This document shows positions 18,590 to 29,385 of a DNA stretch of 64,000 nucleotides, in pieces. The position numbers and the translations under genes were made by a program. The notes beneath the pieces were generated by a model. That model had not been told where the DNA came from. It saw nothing but the letters and a program-made list of their open reading frames with translations, and did not search any database. The DNA is from Limnohabitans sp. (GTDB lineage: Bacteria; Pseudomonadota; Gammaproteobacteria; Burkholderiales; Burkholderiaceae_C), in contig JAOATL010000024.1 of assembly GCA_030158125.1 (NCBI GenBank), positions 310,001-374,000 on the forward strand, in the 5' to 3' direction. Within the stretch, counting starts at the first letter, position 1. The number at the start of each line of letters is the position of its first letter.

Positions 18590-18931
18590 ATGACAAAATC
18601 ATTCATCTCATTGGCCAGCTTGCTGTTGGCCTCCTGCTTTAGCGTGTCGGTCATGGCCAAATTGCCAGCCCCCAGCGACGAGGCCAAAGCCAAAGCAGCC
18701 GAGGCAGCCGCTAAAACAGCACACGGTAACAAAGTAGCCGACTACCAACTGTGCAAATCACGCGAAAAAGTTGCAGCCCACTATTACAAGACAGCCAAAG
18801 CCAGTGGCAAACCCACCACGCCGCCAGTGGCCACGCCTGCCTGCGTGGATCCAGGAGCATTCGTTGCCGCTGCAGCTGCTGCAGCCGGCAAACCGACCAC
18901 GCCTGCCGCAGCACCTGCTAAAAAATCCTGA
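18590..18931 (+). CDS. Hypothetical secreted Ala/Lys/Pro-rich protein
   Basis: A 113-residue protein with a probable signal peptide (FISLASLLLASCFSVSVMA). Its charged repetitive body is rich in Ala, Lys and Pro. The short phrase GKPTTP occurs twice. Two cysteines (LCKSREK and PACVDPG) could form a disulfide; the motif CxS...HYYKT is not one I recognise. It lies 18 nt after fdhC and just before a terminator, so it looks like the last gene of the FDH transcript. Function is unknown. Confidence 0.6.
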   Translation: MTKSFISLASLLLASCFSVSVMAKLPAPSDEAKAKAAEAAAKTAHGNKVADYQLCKSREKVAAHYYKTAKASGKPTTPPVATPACVDPGAFVAAAAAAAGKPTTPAAAPAKKS

Positions 18932-18954
18932 TTTTTCCCTGAATTCATCAGGCC

Positions 18955-18988
18955 AAAAGTCCCTCGCTGAATCGGCGCGGGACTTTTT
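18955..18988 (+). terminator. Rho-independent terminator after the FDH structural genes
   Basis: A 9-bp stem AAAAGTCCC (18955-18963) with GGGACTTTT (18979-18987) has a 15-nt loop and a run of Ts. It separates the fdh structural genes from fdhD. Confidence 0.75.
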
Positions 18989-19022
18989 ACGTTAGGCTCG
19001 CTTCTGCAATGCCGAATTACCC

Positions 19023-19913
19023 ATGCTGTCCTCCCCAAACCCTCTCAAACCTCGACTGACGCAAGCGCGAGCCGAACTGACGCGGCAAATTGACGTGGTC
19101 AATGAGTTTGGCCAGCCCTCGCATGTGCACATTCCCGCAGAACGCGCCCTCACGGTTTATTTGGACAAACGCGAGTTGGTCACCCTCATGACCTTGGGCG
19201 CCAGCCCAGAGCATTTGGTGCTGGGTTTTTTGTTGAACCAACGCCTCATTCAATCGGTTGGAGAAATCGAGTCCATTACGGTGGACTGGACTTTGGGTGA
19301 GGGTGAAATGGGTCAACCTGGCGTTGCGGCCATCAAGACACGCGCAGGACAAAGTCAGGCGGGCAGCAAAACAGCGGCACGTGTGGTCACAACAGGGTGT
19401 GGTCAAGGCAGTGTGTTTGGCGATTTGGTCAACGACATCGATGCCATTCAATTGGCGCCCACAGCACGCATTGATCAAGCCACTTTGTACGCATTGGTCA
19501 ATGCCATTCGGCTGCAAGAAACGACTTACAAATCTTCAGGCTCAGTGCATGGCTGTGCGTTGTTCAAGGGTGCCGAAATGCTGATGTTTGTGGAAGATGT
19601 TGGACGCCACAATGCGGTCGACACCATTGCAGGATGGATGGCCATGAACGATGTCAGTGGCCATGACAAAGTGTTTTACACCACAGGTCGCCTCACCAGC
19701 GAGATGGTGATCAAGTCGGCTCAAATGGGGGTGCCCATTGCCGTGTCTCGAAGTGGCATCACTCAGATGGGTTTAGAAGTGGCTCAGCGTGTGGGCTTGT
19801 GTGCCATTGGCCGCGCCACCCACAAGCGCTTCTTGTGTTTCAGCGCCGCGCACCGGCTTATTTGGCAAGCTGAGTTGGCCGAACACGCCACCAGACCAAT
19901 TGCGCATGACTGA
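19023..19913 (+). CDS. fdhD: Formate dehydrogenase accessory sulfurtransferase FdhD
   Basis: Transfers sulfur from a cysteine desulfurase to the molybdenum cofactor of FDH, which is needed for activity. The 296 residues show family signatures: HIPAERALTVYLDKREL, GFLLNQRLI, KSSGSVHGCALF, EDVGRHNAVDTI and FYTTGRLTSEMVIKS. In the catalytic loop the sequence is TTGCGQGSVFG, with one cysteine where many FdhD proteins have a CxxC pair. The gene follows a terminator after fdhC, so it may have its own promoter. Its last codons overlap the start of the permease gene. Confidence 0.92.
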   Translation: MLSSPNPLKPRLTQARAELTRQIDVVNEFGQPSHVHIPAERALTVYLDKRELVTLMTLGASPEHLVLGFLLNQRLIQSVGEIESITVDWTLGEGEMGQPGVAAIKTRAGQSQAGSKTAARVVTTGCGQGSVFGDLVNDIDAIQLAPTARIDQATLYALVNAIRLQETTYKSSGSVHGCALFKGAEMLMFVEDVGRHNAVDTIAGWMAMNDVSGHDKVFYTTGRLTSEMVIKSAQMGVPIAVSRSGITQMGLEVAQRVGLCAIGRATHKRFLCFSAAHRLIWQAELAEHATRPIAHD

Positions 19914-22485
19914 GCCCGTCGCACCTACGGCCTTACCTGCTTGGCAGTTGGCCCTTCAATTGGGTTGGCGCAACCTGTGGCGTGATTTTCGGGCAGGTGA
20001 GCTGAATTTGCTGTTGGTGTCTGTGGTCTTGGCCGTTGCCGCGCTGTCAGCCGTTGGCTTCTTTGCCGACCGATTGCAGGCGGGCTTGTGGCGTGACGCA
20101 CGCCAACTGTTGGGCGGTGATGCCGTGGTGGTCAGTGACAAACCCACACCAGAAGCGTTCGTGCGCAAAGCCCAGTCACTGGCTTTGAAAACACAAACTT
20201 CTTTGAATTTTCCAAGCATGGCCCGGGCCGACGATGCGCAAGGGGGCGAGACCAAGCTGGTGGCTTTGAAAGCGGTGTCCGAGGGCTATCCCTTGCGAGG
20301 CAATATGCGCTTGTTCAAAGCCGATCTCTCGCAGCCCAATCGGGCCAGTGACGAGGTCATCACCACGCGCGAGGTTCCAAAGCTTGGCACGGTGTGGGTC
20401 GATCCAGCGCTGATGGAAGCTTTGAACTTGCAGTTGGGTCACCGTTTGTGGTTGGGCAATCAAGATTTTCAGATTGCCGCGCTCATCGAACGCGAGCCAG
20501 ACCGCGGTGCAAATTTCATGAATTTCGCACCCCGTGTGATGTTGAATCAGCAAGATGTCGAGGCCACTGGCTTGGTCCAACCGGCCAGCCGCATCAGTTA
20601 CCGAATGGCCGTGGCGGGTGCAGAGGATCAGCGCAATGTGCAGCAGTTTTTGAATTGGTCGCGCGAGCAAGTGCAGTTGCCCTCTGTACGTGGCGTGCAA
20701 ATCGAGTCAATGGAGAGTGGCCGTCCTGAAATGCGCCAAACATTGGACCGTGCAGAAAAGTTTTTAAACCTGGTGGCGCTGTTGGCCGCCTTGTTGTGTG
20801 CGGTGGCTGTTGCGCTGGCAGCGCGCACGTTTGCGGCACGTCATTTGGATGGCTGTGCGCTGTTGCGGGTATTGGGTCAAAGTCAGCGCAACCTCACCTT
20901 GGCCTATGGTTTTGAATTTGTCACAGCGGGTGTGTTGGCCAGCTTGTTGGGTTTGGCCTTGGGCTATGGCATTCACCACGCCTTTGTTTGGTTGCTGGCC
21001 GGTCTGGTCGATGCACAGTTGCCACCTAGCTCTGGCGCGCCAGCCCTCTTAGGTCTGGGCATGGGCTTGACGCTGTTGCTGGCCTTTGGCTTGCCGCCGG
21101 TTTTGCAACTGGCCAAAGTACCCGCCATTCGCGTCATTCGCAGAGAGGTGGGCGGTTTACAAGCTGCCTCGCTGGGGGTCTTGGTGATGGGCTTGCTGGG
21201 ATTTGCCGCTGCTCTGATGTGGGCCAGTCGGGATGTGAAGTTGGGTTTAATGACCGTGGGTGGTTTTGCAGCTGCCGCCTTGTTCTTTGCTGCGGTGACG
21301 TGGCTCATGCTGAAGGCGCTTCGCCATTGGGTGCCCAGTCAAACAACACCGCGTTGGTTGCTGCTGGCCACACGCCAAGTCATGGCGCGTCCGGTGTATG
21401 CCGTGGTGCAAGTCAGTGCTTTGTCGGTGGGTTTGTTGGCCTTGGTGCTGTTGGTGTTGCTTCGCACCGATTTAATCAGCAGCTGGCGCAAAGCAACGCC
21501 CGTCAATGCACCCGATCGCTTTGTGATCAATGTGCAGGCCGATCAAACGGCGGCCTTCCAGGCGGCACTGTCGCAAGCGGGCGTTCAGCACTACGACTGG
21601 TATCCCATGATTCGCGGCCGCTTGGTGGCCATCAATGACAAACCGGTCAGCCCCGCCGATTATGCAGAAGACCGCGCCAAGCGTTTGGTCGACCGTGAAT
21701 TCAATCTGTCTGCCAGAGCAGCCAAGCCCGAGCACAACGCAGTTGTGCAGGGTGCCTGGACAGACGGAGAGGCTGATGCGGTCAGCGTAGAAGTGGGCAT
21801 TGCCCAAACCTTGGGTTTGAAGATGGGCGATCGCATGCGCTTCGATGTGGGGGGCGTGCTGTCTGAGGGGCGCATCACCTCACTTCGCAAAGTGGACTGG
21901 GGTTCTATGCGCGCCAATTTCTTTGTGATGTACCCGGTCGACCAACTGCCTGAGGTGCCATTGAGCTACATGGCCGCTTTCAAAACACCTGCTCAAAAAT
22001 CCTTCGAACGAGATTTGTTGCAACAGTTTCCGAACATCACCAGCGTTGACATGCGTGCCACCCTGACGCAAGTGCAAAAAGTTTTAGACCAAGTCATCCG
22101 CGCTGTTGAGTTTTTGTTCGCTTTCACCCTCATTGCGGGGCTGTTGGTGCTTATGGCTGCCGTCACATCGACGCGCGAAGAAAGAAAACGAGAATTTGCC
22201 ATCATGCGTGCCTTGGGCGCAACCGGCCGATTGCTCAGCCAAGTCCAAAGTGCAGAGTTGGTGGGCGTTGGCTTGTTGGCCGGTTTCTTGGCCAGCTCGG
22301 TGGCCGTTGGTGTGGGATGGGGCCTGGCCCGTTACGTTTTTGAATTTGACTGGACGGCGTCTCTGTGGGTGCCCTTGGCGGGTGCTTGCGCAGGCGCATT
22401 GTTGGCCTGGTTGGCTGGCTGGTGGGGCTTGTCCGAAGTGTTGCGTCAACCTGTGGCACAAACGCTGCGACAAGCGGAAGAATAA
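19906..22485 (+). CDS. FtsX-like ABC transporter permease (YbbP type)
   Basis: Inner-membrane permease of 859 residues with two FtsX/MacB-type core domains. A first transmembrane segment (LLLVSVVLAVAALSAVG) is followed by a large periplasmic domain, a three-helix group around 285-400, further helices, a second periplasmic domain, and a final helix trio near 730-850. The motif SLRKVDWGSMRANFF is typical of YbbP-like permeases. The start ATG at 19906 overlaps the end of fdhD by 8 nt. No partner ATPase gene is adjacent. Export or extraction of lipids or hydrophobic compounds from the membrane is the usual role in the family; the substrate here is unknown. Confidence 0.85.
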   Translation: MTEPVAPTALPAWQLALQLGWRNLWRDFRAGELNLLLVSVVLAVAALSAVGFFADRLQAGLWRDARQLLGGDAVVVSDKPTPEAFVRKAQSLALKTQTSLNFPSMARADDAQGGETKLVALKAVSEGYPLRGNMRLFKADLSQPNRASDEVITTREVPKLGTVWVDPALMEALNLQLGHRLWLGNQDFQIAALIEREPDRGANFMNFAPRVMLNQQDVEATGLVQPASRISYRMAVAGAEDQRNVQQFLNWSREQVQLPSVRGVQIESMESGRPEMRQTLDRAEKFLNLVALLAALLCAVAVALAARTFAARHLDGCALLRVLGQSQRNLTLAYGFEFVTAGVLASLLGLALGYGIHHAFVWLLAGLVDAQLPPSSGAPALLGLGMGLTLLLAFGLPPVLQLAKVPAIRVIRREVGGLQAASLGVLVMGLLGFAAALMWASRDVKLGLMTVGGFAAAALFFAAVTWLMLKALRHWVPSQTTPRWLLLATRQVMARPVYAVVQVSALSVGLLALVLLVLLRTDLISSWRKATPVNAPDRFVINVQADQTAAFQAALSQAGVQHYDWYPMIRGRLVAINDKPVSPADYAEDRAKRLVDREFNLSARAAKPEHNAVVQGAWTDGEADAVSVEVGIAQTLGLKMGDRMRFDVGGVLSEGRITSLRKVDWGSMRANFFVMYPVDQLPEVPLSYMAAFKTPAQKSFERDLLQQFPNITSVDMRATLTQVQKVLDQVIRAVEFLFAFTLIAGLLVLMAAVTSTREERKREFAIMRALGATGRLLSQVQSAELVGVGLLAGFLASSVAVGVGWGLARYVFEFDWTASLWVPLAGACAGALLAWLAGWWGLSEVLRQPVAQTLRQAEE

Positions 22486-22487
22486 AT

Positions 22488-23132
22488 TCAGCGTGCGTCT
22501 GAGGGCGTGAGCAAGACCACCAAGGCACCCGCGCCACCTTCGGCAGGTTTGGCTTGCACGAAGGCCATCACTTGGTTTTTTTGCACCAACCAACTGTGCA
22601 CCTTGGATTTGAGCACGGGTGTTTTGCCCGGTGAACCCAAGCCCTTGCCGTGCACCACTCGTACGCATCGAATGCCGTATTTGTGCGCTTCACGAATGAA
22701 CGTGGTCAGCGCCAACCGAGCCTCATCGCTGCGTAAACCATGCAAATCGATTTCGCGTTGAATGGCCCAGTCGCCCTTGCGTAATTTGCGTGTGACCTCC
22801 GGCCCAACGCTGGGTCTTCTGAAGCTCAAGGCTTCGTCGGTGTCTAGCAAAGTGCCGACATCAAACTCATCACTGAGTGAATCTTGAATGACCTTGGCTT
22901 CGTCTTTTTGCAGCTGCGTGGCCACGGGTGCTCGCGGTGTTTGGGGCAGGTGGGCCTTGTTGTGAACGGGCAAGGGTGCCACTTTGCCAATGGCCCGGGC
23001 AAAAAGATTTTTGTCGGCTTCGGCTTTTTTCAAAGCCGCCGCACGCGCAGCTGCATCAGCCGCTGCTTTGGCTTGCGCCTGGGCAATGTGCTTTTGAACG
23101 TGTTTGAGGTCTTGAAGCGATTGAAATTTCAC
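22488..23132 (-). CDS. Smr domain protein (MutS2 C-terminal-like nuclease)
   Basis: A protein of about 214 residues with a C-terminal Smr domain. IDLHGLRSDEARLAL and VRVVHGKGLGSPG give the conserved H-x-G and HGKG residues of Smr endonucleases. A coiled, Ala/Lys-rich N-terminal half (HIAQAQAKAAADAAARAA) precedes it. The start is uncertain. I chose GTG at 23132, which gives KFQSLQDLKHVQK; the frame stays open upstream but would then overlap radC, and a TTG at 23150 is another option. It lies just after radC on the same strand and is probably cotranscribed with it. Confidence 0.8.
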   Translation of the reverse strand: MKFQSLQDLKHVQKHIAQAQAKAAADAAARAAALKKAEADKNLFARAIGKVAPLPVHNKAHLPQTPRAPVATQLQKDEAKVIQDSLSDEFDVGTLLDTDEALSFRRPSVGPEVTRKLRKGDWAIQREIDLHGLRSDEARLALTTFIREAHKYGIRCVRVVHGKGLGSPGKTPVLKSKVHSWLVQKNQVMAFVQAKPAEGGAGALVVLLTPSDAR

Positions 23133-23173
23133 AAGCCAATGTTGCCACAAGCCAAGGCCCTTTGAGGTGTCTT

Positions 23174-23848
23174 TTACAAAACACCCTGCTCTGCCATGGA
23201 GAAGGCCTGGCCTGGCCCAACGATGACATGGTCCAGCACCTTGACGTCCACCATGGCCAGTGTGGATTTGAGCGTGTGCGTGAGGTGCAAGTCGGCGGGG
23301 CTGGGCAGGACCGAGCCGCTGGGATGGTTGTGCGCCAAAACCACAGCGGCGCTGTGATGGTGAAGTGCCCGCATGACCACTTCTCGGGGGTAGACGCTGG
23401 TTTGGTTCAAAGTGCCGCGAAACAGAGTTTCTAGGCACAGCAGTTTGTGTTGCGCATCCAAAAACATCATGGCAAAGACCTCATGGTTTTTGTGTGCCAT
23501 GTGCATTTGCAAATACAGCTGCACACTGGCGGCGTTCTGCATCACTTCGCGGCTTTGGAGTTGCTGCGACATGGCCCGTCTGGCCAATTCCATCACGGCC
23601 AACAGCTCGGTTTGTTTGGCAGGCCCCAGCCCTTTGATGTGCCCTTGCTGGTAAGACGGGGTGATGAGCAAGTTGGCCAAACCGCCGCTGGCCAGCAGCA
23701 TGTCTTGTGCCAATTGCAGTACATTGCGCCCAGCCACACCGGTTCTGAGCAGCAGCGCCAATAGCTCGGTATCACTGAGAGCGCCAGGCCCTCTGGCCAG
23801 CATTTTTTCGCGAGGACGGGTGTCAGGTGGGATTTCTTGCAGTTTCAT
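23174..23848 (-). CDS. radC: RadC family JAB/MPN-domain protein
   Basis: The 224 residues contain an N-terminal helix-hairpin-helix-like part (GPGALSDTELLALLLRTG, then ITPSYQQGHIKGLGPAK) and a C-terminal JAB/MPN metalloprotease-like domain. The metal-binding JAMM-type signature is AHNHPSGSVLPSPAD, with the upstream glutamate in ETLFRGTLNQTSVYPRE. Despite the historical DNA-repair name, its biochemical role is not settled. The gene is divergent from the FKBP isomerase gene and about 40 nt upstream of the Smr gene on the same strand. Confidence 0.93.
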   Translation of the reverse strand: MKLQEIPPDTRPREKMLARGPGALSDTELLALLLRTGVAGRNVLQLAQDMLLASGGLANLLITPSYQQGHIKGLGPAKQTELLAVMELARRAMSQQLQSREVMQNAASVQLYLQMHMAHKNHEVFAMMFLDAQHKLLCLETLFRGTLNQTSVYPREVVMRALHHHSAAVVLAHNHPSGSVLPSPADLHLTHTLKSTLAMVDVKVLDHVIVGPGQAFSMAEQGVL

Positions 23849-24023
23849 GGGCCAGTTCTTTCAGATAAATGCCCCTTTGAAGCGCATTTCCCGGCCAAAG
23901 GCCAAGAAGCTTTTTACAATGAGGGGCTGGACACTTCAAGTCTGTGCCCTCAGCGCGCCTTTGGCGGTGCTTTGATTTTCATTGGCCTGCATTGAATTGC
24001 CCCCTACCTGCATTGACACACCT

Positions 24024-24467
24024 ATGACCACCGTACAAGCCGGATCCTTTTTGACGCTGCACTACCGTTTGGCAGGGCCACAAGGCACCCTCATCAACAC
24101 CTTTGAGGACAAACCTGCCACCCTGTCTCTGGGCTCAGGTGAGTTGTCACCTGGCATGGAAGCGTGTTTGATGGGCTTGGAGGAGGGCGTGCGCACCACC
24201 TTTGAGTTGGCTGCTGGCGTTGCCTTTGGTGACCGCAATCCAGACATGCAGCAGTGGGTGGCGCGCAAGTTGCTGGCCCAGTTGGGTGCCGCGCAAGAAC
24301 ACTATGTGCCCGGTGACGTGGTGCAGTTTCCCACGCCCGATGGCCACGGCACTTATGCCGGCGCTGTCATGCAAGTGGCCGAAGATGGTGCGGTGATGTT
24401 TGACTTCAATCATCCATTGGCAGGACAGCCAGTCACGTTTGAAGTTCACATCATCGGCATTTTGTAA
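24024..24467 (+). CDS. slpA: FKBP-type peptidyl-prolyl isomerase, SlpA type
   Basis: Peptidyl-prolyl cis-trans isomerase/chaperone of 147 residues. FKBP features are SFLTLHYRLAG, STP-like LSLGSGELSPGMEACLMGLEEG, and FELAAGVAFGDRNPDM. An IF (insert-in-flap) domain follows, and the protein ends in DFNHPLAGQPVTFEVHIIGI, the conserved SlpA/SlyD NHPLAG segment. There is no His-rich SlyD tail. ATG 24024 was preferred over an upstream ATG at 23982 because it matches the usual N-terminus. It lies 25 nt before ispH, an arrangement common in Proteobacteria. Confidence 0.92.
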   Translation: MTTVQAGSFLTLHYRLAGPQGTLINTFEDKPATLSLGSGELSPGMEACLMGLEEGVRTTFELAAGVAFGDRNPDMQQWVARKLLAQLGAAQEHYVPGDVVQFPTPDGHGTYAGAVMQVAEDGAVMFDFNHPLAGQPVTFEVHIIGIL

Positions 24468-24492
24468 TTTGAATCGCAACACAACTGGCGAC

Positions 24493-26762
<2,270 letters not shown>

Positions 26763-26822
26763 ATTTTGAATTCAGCGCGCTGATAGAATTTGCGGCAGTG
26801 ACCAGCCGCAAAGATGAATGCA

Positions 26823-26912
26823 GGAGAAGTGGCAGAGTGGTCGAATGTACCTGACTCGAAATCAGGCGTGGTGGCAACATCACCGTGGGTTCGAATCCCA
26901 CCTTCTCCGCCA
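26823..26912 (+). tRNA. tRNA-Ser (anticodon CGA)
   Basis: A 90-nt class II tRNA with acceptor stem GGAGAAG/CTTCTCC, anticodon stem CTGA/TCAG with loop CTCGAAA (anticodon CGA, reading UCG), and the long variable arm of tRNA-Ser. The T arm is GTGGGTTCGAATCCCAC, and an encoded CCA is at 26910-26912. It follows serS. The accessory region begins just beyond it, so it is a candidate integration site. Confidence 0.96.
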
Positions 26913-26957
26913 GAACAAGTCCTGCTAACTCGCTCAGTCGGGTTGTCAGGCGCTCAG

Positions 26958-26982
26958 AGCCCCGCACCACGCGGGGCTTTTT
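26958..26982 (+). terminator. Rho-independent terminator after tRNA-Ser
   Basis: An 8-bp stem AGCCCCGC/GCGGGGCT has a 5-nt loop and is followed by TTTTT. It closes the serS-tRNA-Ser transcript. The 170 nt after it hold no recognisable gene. Confidence 0.85.
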
Positions 26983-27152
26983 GCTTTGGGCTCCTGACTG
27001 ACCCCACAGCCAGCCACCCCCGAAATCCGTCTCAAACGCCGTTTCGTCTCAGAACCTCATGACTTTTTTGCCGAAGTACGGCACGAGGGAGTTGGCGAAA
27101 AACTGCGGTGCTGGGGCCGTACCGATTAGCAATTCTGTGTTTGACTCAGAGC

Positions 27153-28736
27153 TCATCCAGGCAGGATTTCGATGTACCCAATCAATTCAGCCGAGTAACT
27201 CCCATCACCATCCGCTGCGCCCTTGTGCTTTAGCTCACGCTGCAGCGTAGGCTCTACAGCGCGTGAAAAGAGGTCGAGCCGCTGATCTGGTGTGAATCTC
27301 GGCGTGGCTGTCGGGGCCTGCAGGTAGCGTTCACATTGCCGCTCCACTGCAGGCACCCGCGTGCCGTCTTGCTTGACCGCAATCGGCTGAACCACCACGC
27401 GGCGCTCTCCGTTCTTGCCGGAGGCCTCGACCATCCAGAACGACAGCAGAACTGGATCGTCGACGTCCGCTACAACAGCGATTCCAAGATCTTCCGGCGG
27501 CACGATGCGCCAGCGGCCAAGCTCTTCCTGCACCAGCGGATGATCCAGACCCATCAGCTCCACGTTGTCGTCACTCGTGGCCGTCTCTCGATTCAATGTA
27601 AACCGGGCCTGGCGCGCACCATCAACGGTCACAAGGTCATAGGTCTCGTCGTCCACTTTGACGAGCCGTTGCTGCCTATCTGTCACTGCAGCCGACATGA
27701 ACCGCACTAGTCGATCCAGACTGGAGGACACATCAGAGAAGGGTTTGTAGTCGTCGAGACTGAAGCCTTCGAGGTCTTGGAACAGGTCAAACACGACCTG
27801 CCGCGCTTCGCGCGAATTTGACAGGGCAGCTTCCAACTCCACCGTCGTTCGCTTGAGCTCGGGGTCTGACAGCGCCTCTTGGTACAGGCGGTCGTAGTTG
27901 AGCCGCTCGGAGAGTTGGCCAAGAATTTGTGCTCGCAGGTCCTCGGCAACGTTGCCTTGGTCATCGACTTTCCCGACCGTCTTGGCAATTTCGACCAGCT
28001 TCTCGTCCAGCATCAGGAAGATGCGGCCTTCGATGGTGTCGGATAGCACAAGGTTGTAGACCTGTGCCGTGTGGTTCTGTCCGTAGCGGTGGATGCGACC
28101 GATTCGCTGTTCCACGTCCATCGGGTTCCACGGCAAATCGAAATTGAACAGGATGCGCGCGAACTGCAGGTTGATGCCTTCGCGACCAGCAGCCGTACAA
28201 ACCAGCACGCGCGGGCCATCCTTCTGGCGGAAGCGGCGCTCCGCTGCAACCTTGGCACCGTGATCACCACCACGCAGCACCGCCACGCCCTGGCCAGGGA
28301 AGGTCTGGTCGATCTCCCGCGCAATCAAGTCAACGGTGCCCAGGTAGGTGGCAAACACGACGATCTTCTCGTTCGGGTTTTGCCGCCACAGGATGCCCAA
28401 GCCGTCGAGCAGCTTCTGCGCCTTTGTCTCGCGCTGCTGCGGGAAGACCTTGAGCAGATCTCCAATGCGCAGCCGTTCTTCGGGCAGGTGCAACTCCACG
28501 ACAGCCGATGCGGCTTCTTCAGCGTGGGCGGCTCCATATTCGCTGCCATAAGGATCGGAGGCCAGCTCCAGCGCTTCCTCGTCCAGCTTCTTGACCAGTC
28601 GATACTTCAGGTCGGCCAGCACACGGTCCACCTCGCTCCGGCCGATGCTGTCGCGTGCAAGGTTGAACTCTTCATGGATCAGCTCGCGGGCTTCATCGGT
28701 CACCCGTGTGTGGACGGTGAGCGTTCCATCGGTGTT
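27153..28736 (-). pseudogene. C-terminal half of an SNF2-type helicase (truncated)
   Basis: About 528 residues of a superfamily 2 helicase are present, but only the C-terminal half. Helicase_C motifs are clear: EKIVVFATYLGTVDLI (motif IV), VCTAAGREGINLQFA (motif V) and DVEQRIGRIHRYGQNHTAQV (motif VI). A long tail follows with FDLFQDLEGFSLDDYKPFSD. The Walker A and DEAH-bearing N-terminal half is missing. Family-like sequence continues upstream of the possible GTG start (28703) to a TGA at 28737-28739, where the neighbouring sequence changes character. The architecture resembles defence-associated SNF2 helicases such as DISARM DrmD, but this is only a resemblance. A functional ATPase is not expected. 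Confidence 0.75.
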
Positions 28737-29131
28737 TCACACCTCCTTTTGGTTCATCCCCGCCGAGGTCACAACCTGCGTGATCTGGACCGCGTCAGGC
28801 CCGTCTGGACTGCTCTTGGTGGGCTACGACGCAGCCACATCCTCCTTTTTTTTGGAGGATCACCTGTCCAGGCGCGTGAGCGTTCCATTTGGGATGACGG
28901 CCACCGATCGCGTCTGCATCGGGGTGTGCCAGACCGCTTCTGAGCGGCGGCTTTTTGCCAGTCGCATGGGCGGTGACATTCAGGCTGCAAGCGCGGCGTT
29001 TTCTCCCGTTGGAAGTCTTTCGACCTTGCGTCTGTACTAGAGCGCGTCGTTCCCAAACTCAACCCCAACCGTGGCGCTGTTCTCGCAAGAGGCAGCGCCA
29101 TTTCTCCGTTTCCATTTAGCGAGGAATTTTC
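28737..29131 (+). other. Junction region, possible phage gene remnant
   Basis: Just after the helicase break a plus-strand frame stays open to a TAG at about 29038. It contains FWFIPAEVTTCVIWTASG and FGMTATDRVCIGVCQ and has no start of its own. It directly precedes a phage-like gene start, so it may be the 3' part of a phage gene, but I do not recognise the family. 29,041-29,131 is a spacer with a good ribosome site (GAGGAA) before the next ATG. Confidence 0.3.
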
Positions 29132-29385
29132 ATGATCGACGAATCCATGCAGCTTCAGGGCGCAATGACCCTCATCCTTCGCCGTGCGAGTGGCGAGGTC
29201 GAGACGGTCCACAAGGACAACATCATCGTCAACGTCGGCTTTGACTTCATCGCCGATGCCATTGGTAAGTCGGTAATGCGGCTTCTTACACCGCAGCCGA
29301 TGTACTGGCCAAGCTTCTCACCGTCGATGGCGCCGGGACTGGACTCGATGCCGACTTGCTGGGCGGCCAGCACGCCAGCGCCTTC
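29132..29385 (+). pseudogene. Phage tail gene remnants, frameshifted
   Basis: From the ATG at 29132 about 46 residues (QGAMTLILRRASGEVETVHK, then IIVNVGFDFIADAIGKS) resemble the N-terminus of phage structural proteins. After about 29268 the reading shifts frame into VGNAASYTAADVLAKLLTVD and GLDADLLGGQHAS. These carry the sequence style of phage tail-fibre repeats. The second piece continues in frame into the SPASM fragment with no stop between. Two truncated phage pieces were therefore joined to each other and to an unrelated gene. No functional product is expected. Confidence 0.55.

Noticed and set aside
28071..28943. 290-codon plus-strand frame across the helicase remnant
   Set aside because: It is antisense to the recognisable helicase motifs and crosses the junction into different sequence; no domain is seen.
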